Under the pieces are notes generated by a model. That model ran no database searches. It was given only the letters and a program-made list of their open reading frames with translations, and was not told where the DNA came from. Below are positions 1 through 11,403 of a stretch of DNA of 64,000 nt, piece after piece. The stretch is from contig JASANG010002922.1 of the NCBI GenBank assembly GCA_030248215.1, forward strand, positions 124,001 through 188,000, written 5' to 3'. Every line of letters begins with the position of its first letter. Positions within the stretch are counted from its first letter, which is position 1. Both the position numbers and the translations under genes were made by a program. Source of the DNA: Enoplolaimus lenunculus. Lineage: Eukaryota; Nematoda; Enoplea; Enoplida; Thoracostomopsidae.

Positions 1-751
1 CACAAATTATTTCTATATTAAGAAAAAGTGTCTATAATCAAAATTTTCTACAGCTTAAAGTGATTTCGCAAAACTTGATGATAAAATGGTAAAAATTCGT
101 TTAAGCCATTTTTGGCTTTTTTTATTCTAAAACGTCCAACAGTAATTTGGTAATCAAAATTATTTCTAAAACCTGGTCCTGTTCCTGTTTTGGTTCGTGG
201 AAAGAATATCTATAATTGGTTTGCGTTGTTTCTGTGCCAGGTTCCGATGATATTTTAGAAGACAAAAAGTATAAACAAAATGTTTAGAATTTGGGAAAAC
301 TGTTAATGTTGTCGTTTGTTTTGTTGTTTTCTTTTTAGATATTTATGTTTCTAAAGTTCGAGTCTTATTTTTGTATTTCTATTAATTATTAATAAACCGA
401 TCAATAGACAAGATTACGCTTAATCGTAACATTTTCAGAACAATTTAACAAAACGGTTATTTATTATACATGGGCATCGGATATCCGGAATTGTATCGAA
501 AAAGAAATATGCACCCGGATGTTCGTGTATCGGATATCCGCTTGATATTCAAAATTCATTTGTTCAACAAAGTTTGTAAAGTAATTTGGAATTAATCAGT
601 TTTGAGTGCGAGATAAAGCAAGAGAAATTGTAAAAAAACCCCAAATATGCAATTAAGATTTGAAATCAAGTTATTTTTGGCAGAAATAGACGGAAAAATA
701 ATGAAGATTAGTTCGAAGTCGAAGAGTGCGCATGAAACAAACACATGATTA

Positions 752-954
752 CACTGCAAAAAACGGTGAGTCAAATTGACTCTCTCCGAAATAGGCTTTT
801 CCTGGCTACACAAACTGAGTCAGTAATTCGACTCTGCCAGACTCTCAAATTGAGTCGAATTTGACTCAGGCGGAGTCGAATTTTGACTCAGTTTGTGTAG
901 TCAGGAAAAACCTATTTAGGAGAGAGTCAATTTGACTCACCATTTTTTGCAGTG
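752..954. mobile_element. GAGTCA foldback element (family i), copy 1
   Basis: This is a non-autonomous inverted-repeat element of about 200 bp. It opens with CACTGCAAAAAA.GGTGAGTC and closes with the reverse complement ending TTTTTTGCAGTG. It is flanked by TA on both sides, which fits a TA target duplication. Almost the whole element is self-complementary, so one strand can fold into a long hairpin. Inside, GAGTCAAAT and ATTTGACTC recur, giving several TGAGTCA words. There is no coding capacity. The family assignment (Tc1/mariner-like MITE) rests only on the TA flank. Confidence 0.8.
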
Positions 955-1084
955 TAATAACGACGTATAACTAATTTTAGTTCAATTAACCTTGTTTTTG
1001 AAACCGTGACTTAAGACGTAATTCGTTAATTTAAGTACAGCAGCAAGCCATGGTTGGGTTTTTCCGGAAAAGTTGAATCTAGCA

Positions 1085-1293
1085 CACTGCAAATCATGGT
1101 GAGTCAAATTGACTCTTTATGAAATAGGCTCTACGGGACTACACAAACTGAGTCAAATTTGACTCCGCCAGAGTCAAACGTGCGACTCAGTGAGTCGAAT
1201 TGGACTCTGATGCAATCGAATTTGACTCAGTTTGTGCCGTTCCGTAGAGTCTATTTCGAAGAGAGTCAATTTGACTCACCATTTTTTGCAGTG
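1085..1293. mobile_element. GAGTCA foldback element, copy 2
   Basis: Same family as 752-954. The left end is CACTGCAAATCATGG and the right end is TTTTTTGCAGTG followed by TA. The centre differs from copy 1, with ACGTGCGACTCAGTGAGTCG. Confidence 0.8.
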
Positions 1294-2088
1294 TACAAAA
1301 AATTTCAAAAACATGTAGCCGTGCCTCGACAAATGCAAAGACGTTAATGGATGCTAAATCTGGTGTCAAGCGTATGATCGAAGCAACGTAGAACCTCCAC
1401 TCTTTAATATTTTATAATTTATCTGAATTTTGTTTCAGACACTTGTATTAAAAGAACAAGCTTAAACATTTGGCATGTTCCGCATCTGATTGGTCCTATT
1501 CACGAAGCAAGTTTGACGTGGACTTTTAAAGTTTCCGTGCTTTTAACATCGAATCTGAATTAATATTGATTGAGAGGTGGTATATTTTGCTCCTTTAGCA
1601 AATATTAATATTTTCGTGATGGTTATTACTTTAATGTTCACAATTAGCCCGAAAACGTGAGCATGCGTAGCGGAGAATGAGTGATACATACCCCTTTACC
1701 GAAATGCCTGAATCGACTAGGAACCTTTATAGGCTGTAAAATAAATCTGCAAAGGATCAAAAAATTTTCTCGCTCGCTACACTCGCTGGTAGAAAAAAGT
1801 TTGTGAAGTAAAGCACAATGAGTTATTAATGCAACAAATACAACGGTGGACAGACGGGGAATCGGAGATATATCCTCCATGACCGAATTGCCTGCAAGGA
1901 CTTAAAAAGCCAGTTTTGCAGGCTGTAAGATATAATCTGCAGAGGTTGAAAGAAATTTTCTCGCTATCAATGCTCGCATGCAAAAATGTTTTGAATGTGG
2001 TTATCGCTTTCTGACATGAAACACCGTATACGTCCATGATATTTACATCCCACGCACTCGCTTTGTAGGGTACAGTTATTGTCTAATA

Positions 2089-2270
2089 GGCCCATGTTTA
2101 CTTTAAGGGGCGTCCAGATCTCTGGTGGTTCTACAAAAGATTAGGTTTAGATTCTAGATTACATTTTTTGCTTAGGCTTACGCGTAGGAATTCTTTTCTG
2201 CAACGCTTAGGCTTAGGCTTAGGAATACGCTTAATCTACTGTTACGCCCGTATAAGTATTAACATTGGCC
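2089..2270 (+). mobile_element. TTAGGC-core element (family ii, subgroup B)
   Basis: Small inverted-repeat element starting GGCCCATGTT and ending AACATTGGCC. This subgroup has GGGGCGTCCAG near the left end and TACTGTTACGCCC near the right end. The core carries runs of TTAGGC (GCTTAGGCTTAGG) and ends in the block GGAATACGCTTAATC. No open frame of interest. The other subgroup (first good copy 16862-17090) has AGATCAGGGGCGGAACG and TGTTCCGGCCCTGTTC near its ends instead. Confidence 0.7.
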
Positions 2271-4382
2271 GTCTAATAAGTCAACAAACACATCAATACT
2301 CCCATTGTATTATCTCACGCTATCAGCTGAGCAAATTTACAACCTGCTTCAATGAGATGTTAACAATTAAGGTAACTCCTAAAACTCTGTAGCACTGTCG
2401 GAGCTGTAAGCTCGAACCTGTAATGTTTTATCTTTGTGTTTAGTGATAATACAATATTGTTTGCTTTTTAGTTACCTTAGAAACCATCATTAACCAATAC
2501 TATTATAGATTTAGATTTATCGTTAAGGTTTATAAATCAAGCTCTGTAGCTATACCTCTACCTTGCTAGAAGGGAAGGCTTAAAAAAATTTTCAGGAGCA
2601 GCATACAAGGGTTTTTGTTTTATCTTACAAGCAAGGTTGAAAATTTTCTGGTCGGCGTCAAATTTTGTCAGGGTTAGGGTCGAGGACTCCCTGACCCCCA
2701 TTGACTACGAACCCGATACAGATATACAGATTCAATGGTAAATCGTAGCAGGTATCAACAACGAACGTATGCTGTGTGTTACTTTGACAGTTATTTGGTA
2801 CAGCTCTGAATTAAAAAATACAATAGGGGACTCGGACGCCTTGGATATGCATGATAGGGATCTCCAACCAGCAAACGACCGAAATTTTTTATTAAAATGC
2901 GTCAGGCTGATCCTTACACATAGGCTTACGCTTTAGGCTTAGGCTTAGGAATATGCTTTATACTACTAATCCGGCCCTGTTTTATACACAGGCTTAGATT
3001 TAGGCTTACGAATAGGCTCATCCTTACGTATAGGCTTAGGAATATGCTTATACTACTGTTCCGGCCCTATGCTATGCATGTACCGGAGGTATTATATATA
3101 CAGTCAAAAATATTCAAAATTCAAAAGACTGTAGTCAATGCTGTATGTTCGATAAATGTATTCCAGCGTTTGAGAAACTAGTAAAACCTTGCGAAATAAT
3201 TCTTTGCGCAGTGCAATGCCACCTGACCACTTTGAGATGTCGAAAACTTGGGATAATCTGAAAAAATTACTGATACAGTTTCAAACATTGGCCCATGTTA
3301 CTTTGGAGAACTTTCGTTTTTCTGCACGAGTCCAATAAAGTAGCCTATTAAGAGTAATTTTTCCTTAGACGATAATGGCTTTTAGTAGACAGAGGTGAAG
3401 GTGGCTGGAGATATTTTTGTCCGCGTTGCTATCTAACCACAGGAATTTTATTTTTTACCCTACGGGTATACCCGCGCGAAATTTCTTCACAGTTACCGAC
3501 CCTTTACCTGCCTTTTCTTTCTTCTGCGTACAATACAATTGTGTAATTTACAGTGCATAGATGTTATGCTCGCTCGGCGTTTACAAAAAAGACTCTTTAT
3601 CAGTAACTTTCAAAACAAACCATGAAGTAAAAAATGTAACACCGGACAATATTGCACATTACACATATCTTGTTAAAACTAGGTTCTCTGCCGATGGTTG
3701 ATTAGTTAGTTAAAACATTCTTGTTTTTACAAAATCGTTTGCGTCGACTTTAAGCTAGAACTCGTTATAGGAATACGCTTAAACTACTGTTACGCTTCCC
3801 AAAGTAACATTGACCGCTGCAAGTTTCATATGCACATAATTCCGAGAGCATAATAGTGTATACATCCATGAAATATCATTGATGAAATGTTTTATGCAAA
3901 ATAATATAAGATGTTTTAATGAGCAATTATGTGAAGGATACGTCGTCAAGTGTGGGGTGTCAAAGGATAAACAGCCCATGCGAGCCACACTCCGAGACAC
4001 AGCGACTGGACGCTATGATCTCAATCTCACGGACACTGACTGCGTCACCATATTAGAAAACTCAAACTTTTACCGATACCGCCATGATGACAACTATGTT
4101 TTTCCAGCTTCTACACATGGCCAAAGTAACCCACCTGTGGGTCACAAAACACATTTTGCGTGTATACCATCATGCGGGCCCGTATTCAGAGGGGGCCTGG
4201 GTGGAAAATTTTTTGCCCCCCCCCCCCAACATGATGTGCTGGCTACGTGCCTGGCGGCATATATACTACTACAGTTTCTGCTCCAACAATATAGAGCGGT
4301 CACATTAAACGGGTTTCTATAATGAAAAACCATAACAATAAGCTTTTGATTGTAGTTGTAAACGTTGAGCACAATGTGTAGA

Positions 4383-4553
4383 ACATGGACGTAGCAGTAG
4401 TACAAGCATATTCTCAACCCTAAGTCTTAACCTAAACGTAAGGAGTGAGCTTTATACCAAAGCCTAAGCCTAAGCAAAAAATAGGTTAAAGATTAAGTTT
4501 ACTCAATAGCAGTCCGTCAGAAAAACGTTCCTCCCCTGATCTTTACATGGGCC
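4383..4553 (-). mobile_element. TTAGGC-core element, reverse orientation
   Basis: The core reads GCCTAAGCC on the plus strand. The right end is CCCCTGATCTTTACATGGGCC, the reverse complement of the main subgroup left end. The left boundary near the GTAGAACATGG motif is approximate. Confidence 0.65.
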
Positions 4554-4640
4554 ACTTTCGGTAACTCACTGGTGCGTTTACAATTTGTATTTGAATATGC
4601 TGTTCCGATAATTACAATAGTTGCACCAGCGGTAACACGC

Positions 4641-4763
4641 GGCCCATGTTAATTTAAGGCGCGTCCAGGTTTTGGCTGGGTCTATAAACGAGTAGGTTTA
4701 GGTTCTAGATTACATTTTTTGCTTAGGCTTAGGCTTAGGAATACGCTTAATCTAACATTGGTC
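4641..4763 (+). mobile_element. TTAGGC-core element, subgroup B, internally shortened
   Basis: Starts GGCCCATGTTAATTT and ends ATCTAACATTGGTC. It is closely related to 2089-2270 but lacks the segment between the TTAGGC core and the right end, so it is about 60 bp shorter. Confidence 0.65.
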
Positions 4764-5495
4764 AAACACCTATATCCCTCTGGCGGGTTTTCATTAATGT
4801 GTTATATGCCATCTTGAATGTTATTTCATAACCATAGGATCTTTAATTTTGGTTATGTTACATATTTCACATTGGTTACTGGCCCAGGTAAAAAGTTAAA
4901 GTGACAGAGCGGCCCATCTTGTAGATCTTGAGAACTTGACTAAAATTACTGTTTTCTTAAACAAACAACTTTTTACATTTTTGCCTTTGTGTGTAGGGTT
5001 CAAGAAGTATTTTGGTATTTGGTTTTGTTCCTTGTTCCTCACTCATTTCGGCTAATTTAATTTGAAGACAAAACGTCTTTTCCCGCATTCCTGTTTGTCA
5101 TTTTTGTAGACTCATTGACGCTTAGACTTTGGTTGAGCCATAACGCTAAACATGAACCTACGCCTAAGTATTGTAAGCGAGAGATTTTGCTGGGGTGCAA
5201 AAATAATACAACACTGTATTTTCCAATGAGTTGATTGGTCAGTTCAGTCTAGCGAGTTAGCTATTTGAGAATTAAAATTAGTAAACATTCGCTCACTCCG
5301 GAGTTGAGCTGATTCGCACTCTGAGTTGAGTTGATTCTGGGTGAGTTGATTAATTAATTCAAAATAGAATGGAATCAACTCAAAGTTCTGAGTTCTGATA
5401 GTCAGTAACTCGGACTGAGTGATTCAACTTTTATTCTGAGTTAAAATCAATTCACTAAAATTTACATGGAAGTTGCACAAATTTTAATGACATAG

Positions 5496-5990
5496 CTACT
5501 TAAAATTTGTCATTGCCTGCCTGCCTGCGCGTTTCATCACGTACTTGAGCTGTATTCCAGGCACACGTGGTACAGTATACGATAGACTCCAGCTGGTGAA
5601 CAGTTGTTTCAGCATCTTTGAGAATTCGGGCGTCTTCGCAAACGTAACCAAAACGTTATTGTTCCACTTTCGTTTATAGTCGTGAGGATTCGGAAATTGA
5701 CAGAACCAAGATTGTGGGAAAAACTGGTCACTCAAACCAGGTTCGAATCCATACGTGACATTGTTATCATCGACGATGATTTGACCAAATTTGTCAGAAT
5801 TTGTCTGACTTGTGCGAGAAATTATATTGAAATTACGTTTTGCAAAACAGTGAATATCGTATCTGCGGCAACTGTAGCATGTATGGTTTAAGTGTGGTCG
5901 CATACATAGCTGCATATAGCTGTCGATAAACCGTTGTAGTGGTTCTCGGATCATCGCTAAACGACGCCACGGTTCAAAGTTGTATTTAGC
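5496..5990 (-). CDS. Probable carbohydrate sulfotransferase (Sulfotransfer_2, nematode type), 3' exon
   Basis: An open frame on the minus strand ends with a stop at 5496 and is open well upstream. The segment NFEPWRRLAMIREPLQRFID resembles the PAPS 3'-phosphate-binding region of Golgi carbohydrate sulfotransferases (consensus like R-x-P-x-x-R-F-x-S-x-Y). It is followed by C-x(9)-C-x2-C and D-x2-CF, a cysteine pattern I associate with the expanded nematode family. Further on, DQFFPQSWFCQF resembles the family's F-x-PQ-x-W-x-C block. Such enzymes are type II Golgi membrane proteins that sulfate glycans. Only the C-terminal half is present. Upstream of about 5990 the frame runs into a CGGATATCGG-type repeat, so the ORF's first ATG is probably not real. 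A TTTAG acceptor just before AMIREP (near 5957) is a possible exon start. Upstream exons were not found. It could be a decaying copy. The family call is from motif memory, not alignment. Confidence 0.5.
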   Translation of the reverse strand, partial: AKYNFEPWRRLAMIREPLQRFIDSYMQLCMRPHLNHTCYSCRRYDIHCFAKRNFNIISRTSQTNSDKFGQIIVDDNNVTYGFEPGLSDQFFPQSWFCQFPNPHDYKRKWNNNVLVTFAKTPEFSKMLKQLFTSWSLSYTVPRVPGIQLKYVMKRAGRQAMTNFK

Positions 5991-6294
5991 AAAACGGCGG
6001 ATATGTTTGTCGAAAAAAAGTACAAAATAATATAATATATGAAGCCCAACGTGTAAACCGGATATCGGTTTCCGGATCGAATCGAAATCAGTGTGTCGAT
6101 TTCGGTTTCTGTTTAATATGAAAATGCTGGAAATTCCGTTGTTTTTATGTTTGTGTTTTGTTGCAAATATAGCATATATGCTTTTCACATAGAGTAGACT
6201 GTGAGAGTAACCTTGGAGCAAGCTGGCGTTATATACGTTTTGGCTTAAGGGCTTATTTGTAAGCTTAGGTTAAGGGCTAAGGTCCAGTTAGTTA

Positions 6295-6497
6295 TACTGC
6301 AAAAGATGGTGAGTCCGATTGACTCTCTCCGAAATAAGCTTTTTCTGGCTACACAAATTGAGTCAAATTTCGACTCCGCCTGAGTCAAATTCGACTCAAT
6401 TTGAGAGTCTGGCAGAGTCGAATTACTGACTCAGTTTGTGTAGTTAGGAAAAGCCTGTTTCGGAGAGAGTCAATCTGACTCACCATTTTTCGCAGTG
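6295..6497. mobile_element. GAGTCA foldback element, copy 3
   Basis: Full-length copy with TACTGCAAAAGATGG at the left and TTTTTCGCAGTG at the right. Arms are nearly complementary along their length. Confidence 0.8.
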
Positions 6498-6734
6498 TAA
6501 GTGTGGAGTGAAAACTTTATGTTGGGGACAAATCTAAAACCACTACCGACTTACTTATTTTATAATTTTTTGTTATATCATCACAGTTTAGTCGTATCCA
6601 TTCATTTGGGTCGTTGCTCGGTTTCAGGTCGAGATTTTTGCGTCCAAACATAGCTATCCGAGATCGAATACATAATGCGACTACAAAATTTAAAACTTTA
6701 CTAACTCAAGACGGATGGGGTCCTTTGAATATAC

Positions 6735-6919
6735 GGCCGCTGTAAACGATCAGAGGCGGAACGTTTTTGAGCAGGACTGCAATAGAGTAAGCTTAACCTT
6801 TAGACTAAGTTTTGTTTTGGCTTAGCCTTAGGTGCAGACTTAGGTATAAGTTCATCTTACGGTTAGGCTTGTGAATATGCTTATAGCACTGTTACAGCGA
6901 TGTTCTATATACATTGGCC
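6735..6919 (+). mobile_element. TTAGGC-core element
   Basis: Left end degraded (GATCAGAGGCGGAACG), right end TGTTCTATATACATTGGCC. The core has GGCTTAGCCTTAGG and GGTTAGGCTTG in place of clean hexamers, so it is an old copy. Confidence 0.6.
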
Positions 6920-7038
6920 AAATATGCCATAAGATTTACTTGTGATGTATAGGTATTTCCCCATACAAAATTGAAAAAATAAGGAAAATTACATCGTTTT
7001 ATAGGCTCCAGTCGCTCGAAAATTATCTTGCCGTTTCC

Positions 7039-7255
7039 GGCCAATGTAAAGAACAGGGGCGGAACAGTTTATAAGCATTTTTCTAAGCCTAAGCGTAAGC
7101 CTAAGCCTAAGCCTAAGACAGCGTAAGAATGAGTTTATTTCTAAGCCTTAGCTTAAGCCTAAGCCTTAAGCCAAGCTAAAAAATTCGTCTAAAGCTTAAG
7201 CTTACTCAATTTTAGTCCCACAAAAAAACGTTCCGCCCCTGGTCTTTACATGGTC
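7039..7255 (-). mobile_element. TTAGGC-core element, reverse orientation
   Basis: Begins GGCCAATGTAAAGAACAGG and ends CTGGTCTTTACATGG. The core has four successive GCCTAA hexamers near 7085-7110. Confidence 0.7.
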
Positions 7256-7469
7256 CCCGTTTCCTATATACGTGAGCTTAGCCTAAACATCTGCTTGAAG
7301 CCTAACCCTTATACTGACCCTTACCGAACGCCTAATGTTAACAACTTTGTCGGCAATGATTGTCAGTCAAAATTCGTCGAATTGGACGTTCCTAGCACCA
7401 GTATAATTTTAAGACGAAGCATATGCAAGTAAAATTTAAAATTTAAGTCTAAGCCTAAGTCTAGGGTCC

Positions 7470-7680
7470 ATATTCTCAAATGCGTATAGCACCTCTCATC
7501 AGTTAGCGATAGGTTTTCAAACTGACGCAGTGCTGCAATTGCAGATCTCAAAATTGGTACAGCAGTAAGGCAACTCAAACACAAACAATGCGCTAAATTT
7601 CGAACCTCACTATGCGCTGGTACCAAAGTTACAGGACCTATCGCCAACTGGTGATAGGTGCTACACACATTTGAGAATAC
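7470..7680. mobile_element. TATTCTCAAATG foldback element (family vi)
   Basis: Inverted repeat of about 210 bp. The left arm is TATTCTCAAATGCGTATAGC. The right arm is the complement, CTACACACATTTGAGAATA. Subterminal CAGTTAGCGATAGG pairs with CCTATCGCCAACTG. No coding capacity. A second complete copy lies at 38425-38637. Decayed pieces lie near 10890-11000, 30718-31070 and 62120-62250. Confidence 0.75.
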
Positions 7681-7829
7681 CGGCTTAGAGTCTATACAAG
7701 CTGAATCCCAAGTGTCAAGCGAAGTCTAGAACTAATCTTAAAGCCTAGCTCAGACCTAATTTTATGCATTTGTTCTGTATATCTTGCATGGGTAAGGCCA
7801 GGATTTTGAAAATATAACAATTTTGGTTG

Positions 7830-8020
7830 ATGTGTACGACAGGGGCGGAACAGTAGTGTAAACATATTCCTGAACATAAAGCATAAGCCTATGCCTAGCG
7901 TAAGAATGGGCTTATATCTAAGACTAAGCCTAAGCTTAAGCATAAACAAAAAATTGTCTATGGCTTAAGCTTACGATTCCACCCACACAAAAACGTTTCG
8001 CCAAAGATCTTTCATGGGCC
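7830..8020 (-). mobile_element. TTAGGC-core element, reverse orientation
   Basis: Opens with GACAGGGGCGGAACAGTAG and closes with GATCTTTCATGGGCC. The core has GCCTATGCC and GCCTAAGCTTAAGC words. Confidence 0.65.
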
Positions 8021-8609
8021 GCGAAAGAGGGTTTTTTGTTGCCAACTAAAAATTTTTTATAGAAAACTTTTTTAGTTACAGAAATCTCTAGAAGGCGATG
8101 ATGCTTACGCCGTTCACTTGGCGGCGGCCTTGATATGTTGGTGAGTCATAATTTATACTGGTCTGCCAGCTTTGCGCCTTGCGCAAAAGTTAGTGAAAGC
8201 ACAAAAATTTCCTTGCAAATTTTCTTTTCATAGAACAATCACGGGTATTTCTTAAGAAATTATTGTAAACAAAGTAATGCTGGAAAGGTGCCCAAAATAC
8301 GTATGTGGCGCGTTCCAGCTTTAATATATAGATTTTAAATTTGTTTGTGAAAAATTAAAAAGTTAAAATATGGTTTAGTTCAACTTACTGATCATTTCAG
8401 CATCAAAATTTTGTGGAATGCCACAAAATCGTATTTTGTTAAAAGGGAAAACTATTTGGTTTGGATATCGCAAGTTTAGAATGTATGTGAAATTTGAAAA
8501 ATCGGGACGACGAAGATTCGAGTATGACCGTGTCGGAGCCTTCAAAGCTTCAGCTCTCTTTGTATCATTTTTGATATCTGATGCCTTTTTGAAGATTACT
8601 GCTGCTGCT

Positions 8610-8685
8610 ATTGTTGATGTTGCGGTCGTCGTCGTCGTCGTTGCTGTTGTTGTTGTTGTTGTTGTTGTTGTGGTTGTTATTAATT
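8610..8685. repeat. GTC/GTT trinucleotide microsatellite
   Basis: A run of GTC triplets passes into GTT triplets (8628-8682). Long valine/threonine-rich frames on both strands here are products of the repeat, not genes. Confidence 0.9.
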
Positions 8686-8914
8686 TGCGATGCCCAAGTA
8701 TATTTCCTGCTATTTCAAAAATTGTCAACATATAAATCTAATATATTTGGCTCCAGCGTTGACAACCTTTTCGATAATGGAACGTAAACTAAACCGTGTA
8801 TCATGATTAAGAATGATTTCACAACAATTTGTCGCCTGACAGCTCGTCGATCAACAACTTACGATATGAAATCTTGTTGATTCGATAATTATTCACCCAT
8901 CATTAATATGCATA

Positions 8915-9137
8915 CACTGTAAAAAAATGGTGAGTCAAAGTGAATCTCTCCGAAATAGGCTTTTACGGACTACACAAACTGAGTCAAAATTCGACTCCGC
9001 CAGAGTTAAATTCGACCAACTGTCAGTCGCTCGGTGAGTCAAATTTGACTCTGGCGGAGTCGAATTTGACTCATTTTGTGTAGTCCGGAAAAGCATATTT
9101 CGGAGAGATTCAATTTGACTCACCATTTTTTGCAGTG
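8915..9137. mobile_element. GAGTCA foldback element, copy 4
   Basis: Flanked by TA on both sides (TACACTG and CAGTGTA). Full-length copy of about 220 bp with a slightly longer central loop. Confidence 0.8.
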
Positions 9138-9310
9138 TAGGCTTTAGGTTTATGTATGTTCTGCATTAAATTGTCGGGCGACGAATTGTTATAGATCCTT
9201 GAAAAATATAGCAAGTACTTAGTGAGCCAAGTTATGCTTCGACGATCTTCTGCGACGGATCTAGAATTTCTTGTGGAAGAGTGTTCCAGGTTGACTTTTT
9301 ATGTATATAT

Positions 9311-9716
9311 GTCGTAGCCCATGTCGTAAATTAGCCCAATTGTGAATTGAGCTGGTTCAGGGCGTAATTGTGAGTTCGGCTAGCCTACGGCGTAATTCGG
9401 TCTACTTATGCGACACGTGTACTCCTGGTGATTGGTTACTATCTTAACACCGATACTCAAATACGATTGGCTGATGCGACTAGTTCTTTCTGACTGGTTA
9501 AGTAAATAGCCATTTAGTGGCTACTAACAGTTTGTTTGTTTTACTGAGCAACGCGGAATCAAGCATTATTAGGACTATCAAGTAACCAATGAGAAAACGC
9601 ACAGACTTATCTGACATGATTCCGCCTTGGGCTAGCCCAAGTCGTAATTCCGCGTTTTACTAGCCCAATTCGGAATTGGGCTGAATTACGACTTGGGCTA
9701 CGAGACGACATATATA
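9311..9716. mobile_element. Foldback element with TCGTAGCCCA arms, single copy
   Basis: The left arm reads ATATATGTCGTAGCCCATGT, followed by AGCCCAATTGTGAATTG. The right arm is its complement, CAATTCGGAATTGGGCT ... ACTTGGGCTACGAGACGACA. Inner repeats of TAGCCCAA and its complement add further pairing. About 400 bp with no coding frame. I saw no second copy in the window. Confidence 0.65.
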
Positions 9717-10319
9717 TATGCAACAGTACGAAAGGTTCGTCAAGTGAAACGAGTGACAGATCAGGCTTAACCACATTTTAGGTTGCTAGAAATCAAAACA
9801 GCCACATTTGCAATTGAAACTTCTCCAGCGAAACAAGCGAAGGAGCCGAACGTTGTTTTTGTATTACATAAATTACCATAATTTTAATTTTACCTCGTTC
9901 AGCTTATGGGTATCAAGCGAACGTGCTAAATGCTCAGATTGCAGATACTACATTTAGGAAAAGCGGAGTCAGAACAGATTATCAATAAAAATTTTTGAAC
10001 AAACGACTAAAAACGACTGACAACGATTGTTCGTTTGAATTCTTATACGCAAAACTTCCACCCTCAAAATCGCCCTAAATTCCCATTAGTAAAATTGATT
10101 TGTGGGTGCCAGGCCCGACAAATCTTTAAATTGAAATACAAAAATGGTTCAAACCTGTAAAGTAGTATGAAAGACCTGTGACCAGGACAACGAATAACCC
10201 TGTTTTGAAAATCGTCGGAATCTTCCATATTCCAAATGTCTTCAATTTTCGATAAACTATAAAAAAATTAGCCTAAAAATTACTAATATGATGCAAGTGC
10301 GCTTTACCCGCGTACACTT

Positions 10320-10600
10320 TGTTTAAATTATTTTACCTGTTACGCCCTTATTTATTCTTCAGCGTTCAACACAATTATGCAATTATACAGTGCAACGTTC
10401 GTTATTTTTGACTCATACGGTAAATACAGTTTACAAATCCAAGTTTTTCAACGTTATCTGGGTTCAAGTTTCTTATGAAAATTTTAGATGGGTAAAGATT
10501 AACAAATTTTTAATCGCAGTTTGGAATTCTTTACCCGCGGGTATACCCGCGTCAAAATTTTCTTATCGGCCCGCGTTTACAAACGGGTAACGTGTACGTC
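10320..10600. repeat. Dispersed repeat with CGCGGGTATACCCGCG palindrome
   Basis: A stretch holding AATTATGCAATTATACAGTGCA and, at 10536-10551, a perfect 16-bp palindrome CGCGGGTATACCCGCG. Related copies occur near 3461-3560 and 16216-16260, with shared flanking words (ACAGTGCA and GCGTCAA). Function and family unknown. Confidence 0.5.
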
Positions 10601-11403
10601 TGCCACGAACTGTCTTGGTAGCAATATAGCGACTTACTCAGCATTTTGTAAGCTCGATGCCCAATGTTACTCAGTATCGCAAACCGATTTTGAAATCATT
10701 GTCAGCAAACACAATAATTTCAATACAACTGGTTATTGAATTGAGTTGTTTGACAGTTGAAACTGTTTAAACCAGGATTTCGGGTATTTTATATATAAAA
10801 TCAGTCAAGTATATAATGATATAGAACTCGCTAAAATTTCGATTTCTATTAAATTTAAATATATCACTAGTGAACAATACTTCTTCTAATTGACAAATTG
10901 CTGCAGCGTTGTGGATTTCAAAATTGGCACAAAATTATAAGACAAATCAAACGCAAAAAATGCGCTAAATTTTGAACTTTACCGTTCGCTGGTTCAAAAA
11001 CTGGGCCCATTTAAAGATCAGAGGAGGAACGTTTTTCTGTGGGGCTGCAATAGAGTAAGCTTACGCTTTAGTCTCATTTTTTTTGCTTGGCTTATGCTTA
11101 GGGTTAGGAATATGCTCAGAATTTAAGTTGGTGTAAAATTGACGAACGAAGCGTATGCATATTCCAAAGCGTAAACCTATAAGTTTAAACGTAAGCAATA
11201 AGCATAAATCAAAAACAAAGCGCAATCTTGAGTCTAATGTACGTTAAAGATTAGTGTAAAGTTTAAGCTTGCTCTATCGTTTTGAGACCGGAGTGAAATA
11301 CGTGACCAAACTAAAATAATAGAATGCTTTACGGTGGCGCTATACTGACGGACGGCGTCTAATGTGTATTTCGGTGCCCGAAAACTTTTTTCCTAAAATA
11401 TTA

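Larger units (their letters stand above)
1..5495. other. Intergenic, repeat-filled; no gene recognised
   Basis: No exon with recognisable protein similarity was found on either strand. The stretch holds two GAGTCA foldback elements (752-954, 1085-1293), three TTAGGC-core elements (2089-2270, 4383-4553, 4641-4763) and decayed TTAGGC-rich pieces at 2900-3065 and 3770-3815. A copy of a motif around CGGGTATACCCGCG lies near 3466. A G/C-run patch (about 4178-4230) resembles a decayed hAT-type end. At 5280-5460 GAGTTGA and TCAACTC words recur in both orientations, suggesting another old foldback. Reading frames here, including 3879-4322, run through repeats and have no supporting signal. Confidence 0.6.

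Noticed and set aside
3879-4322. 147-residue plus-strand open frame
   Set aside because: Runs through a decayed repeat with long G and C runs. No motif, no good splice context.
8375-8735. Thr-rich and Val-rich frames
   Set aside because: Both are translations of the GTC/GTT microsatellite on opposite strands.
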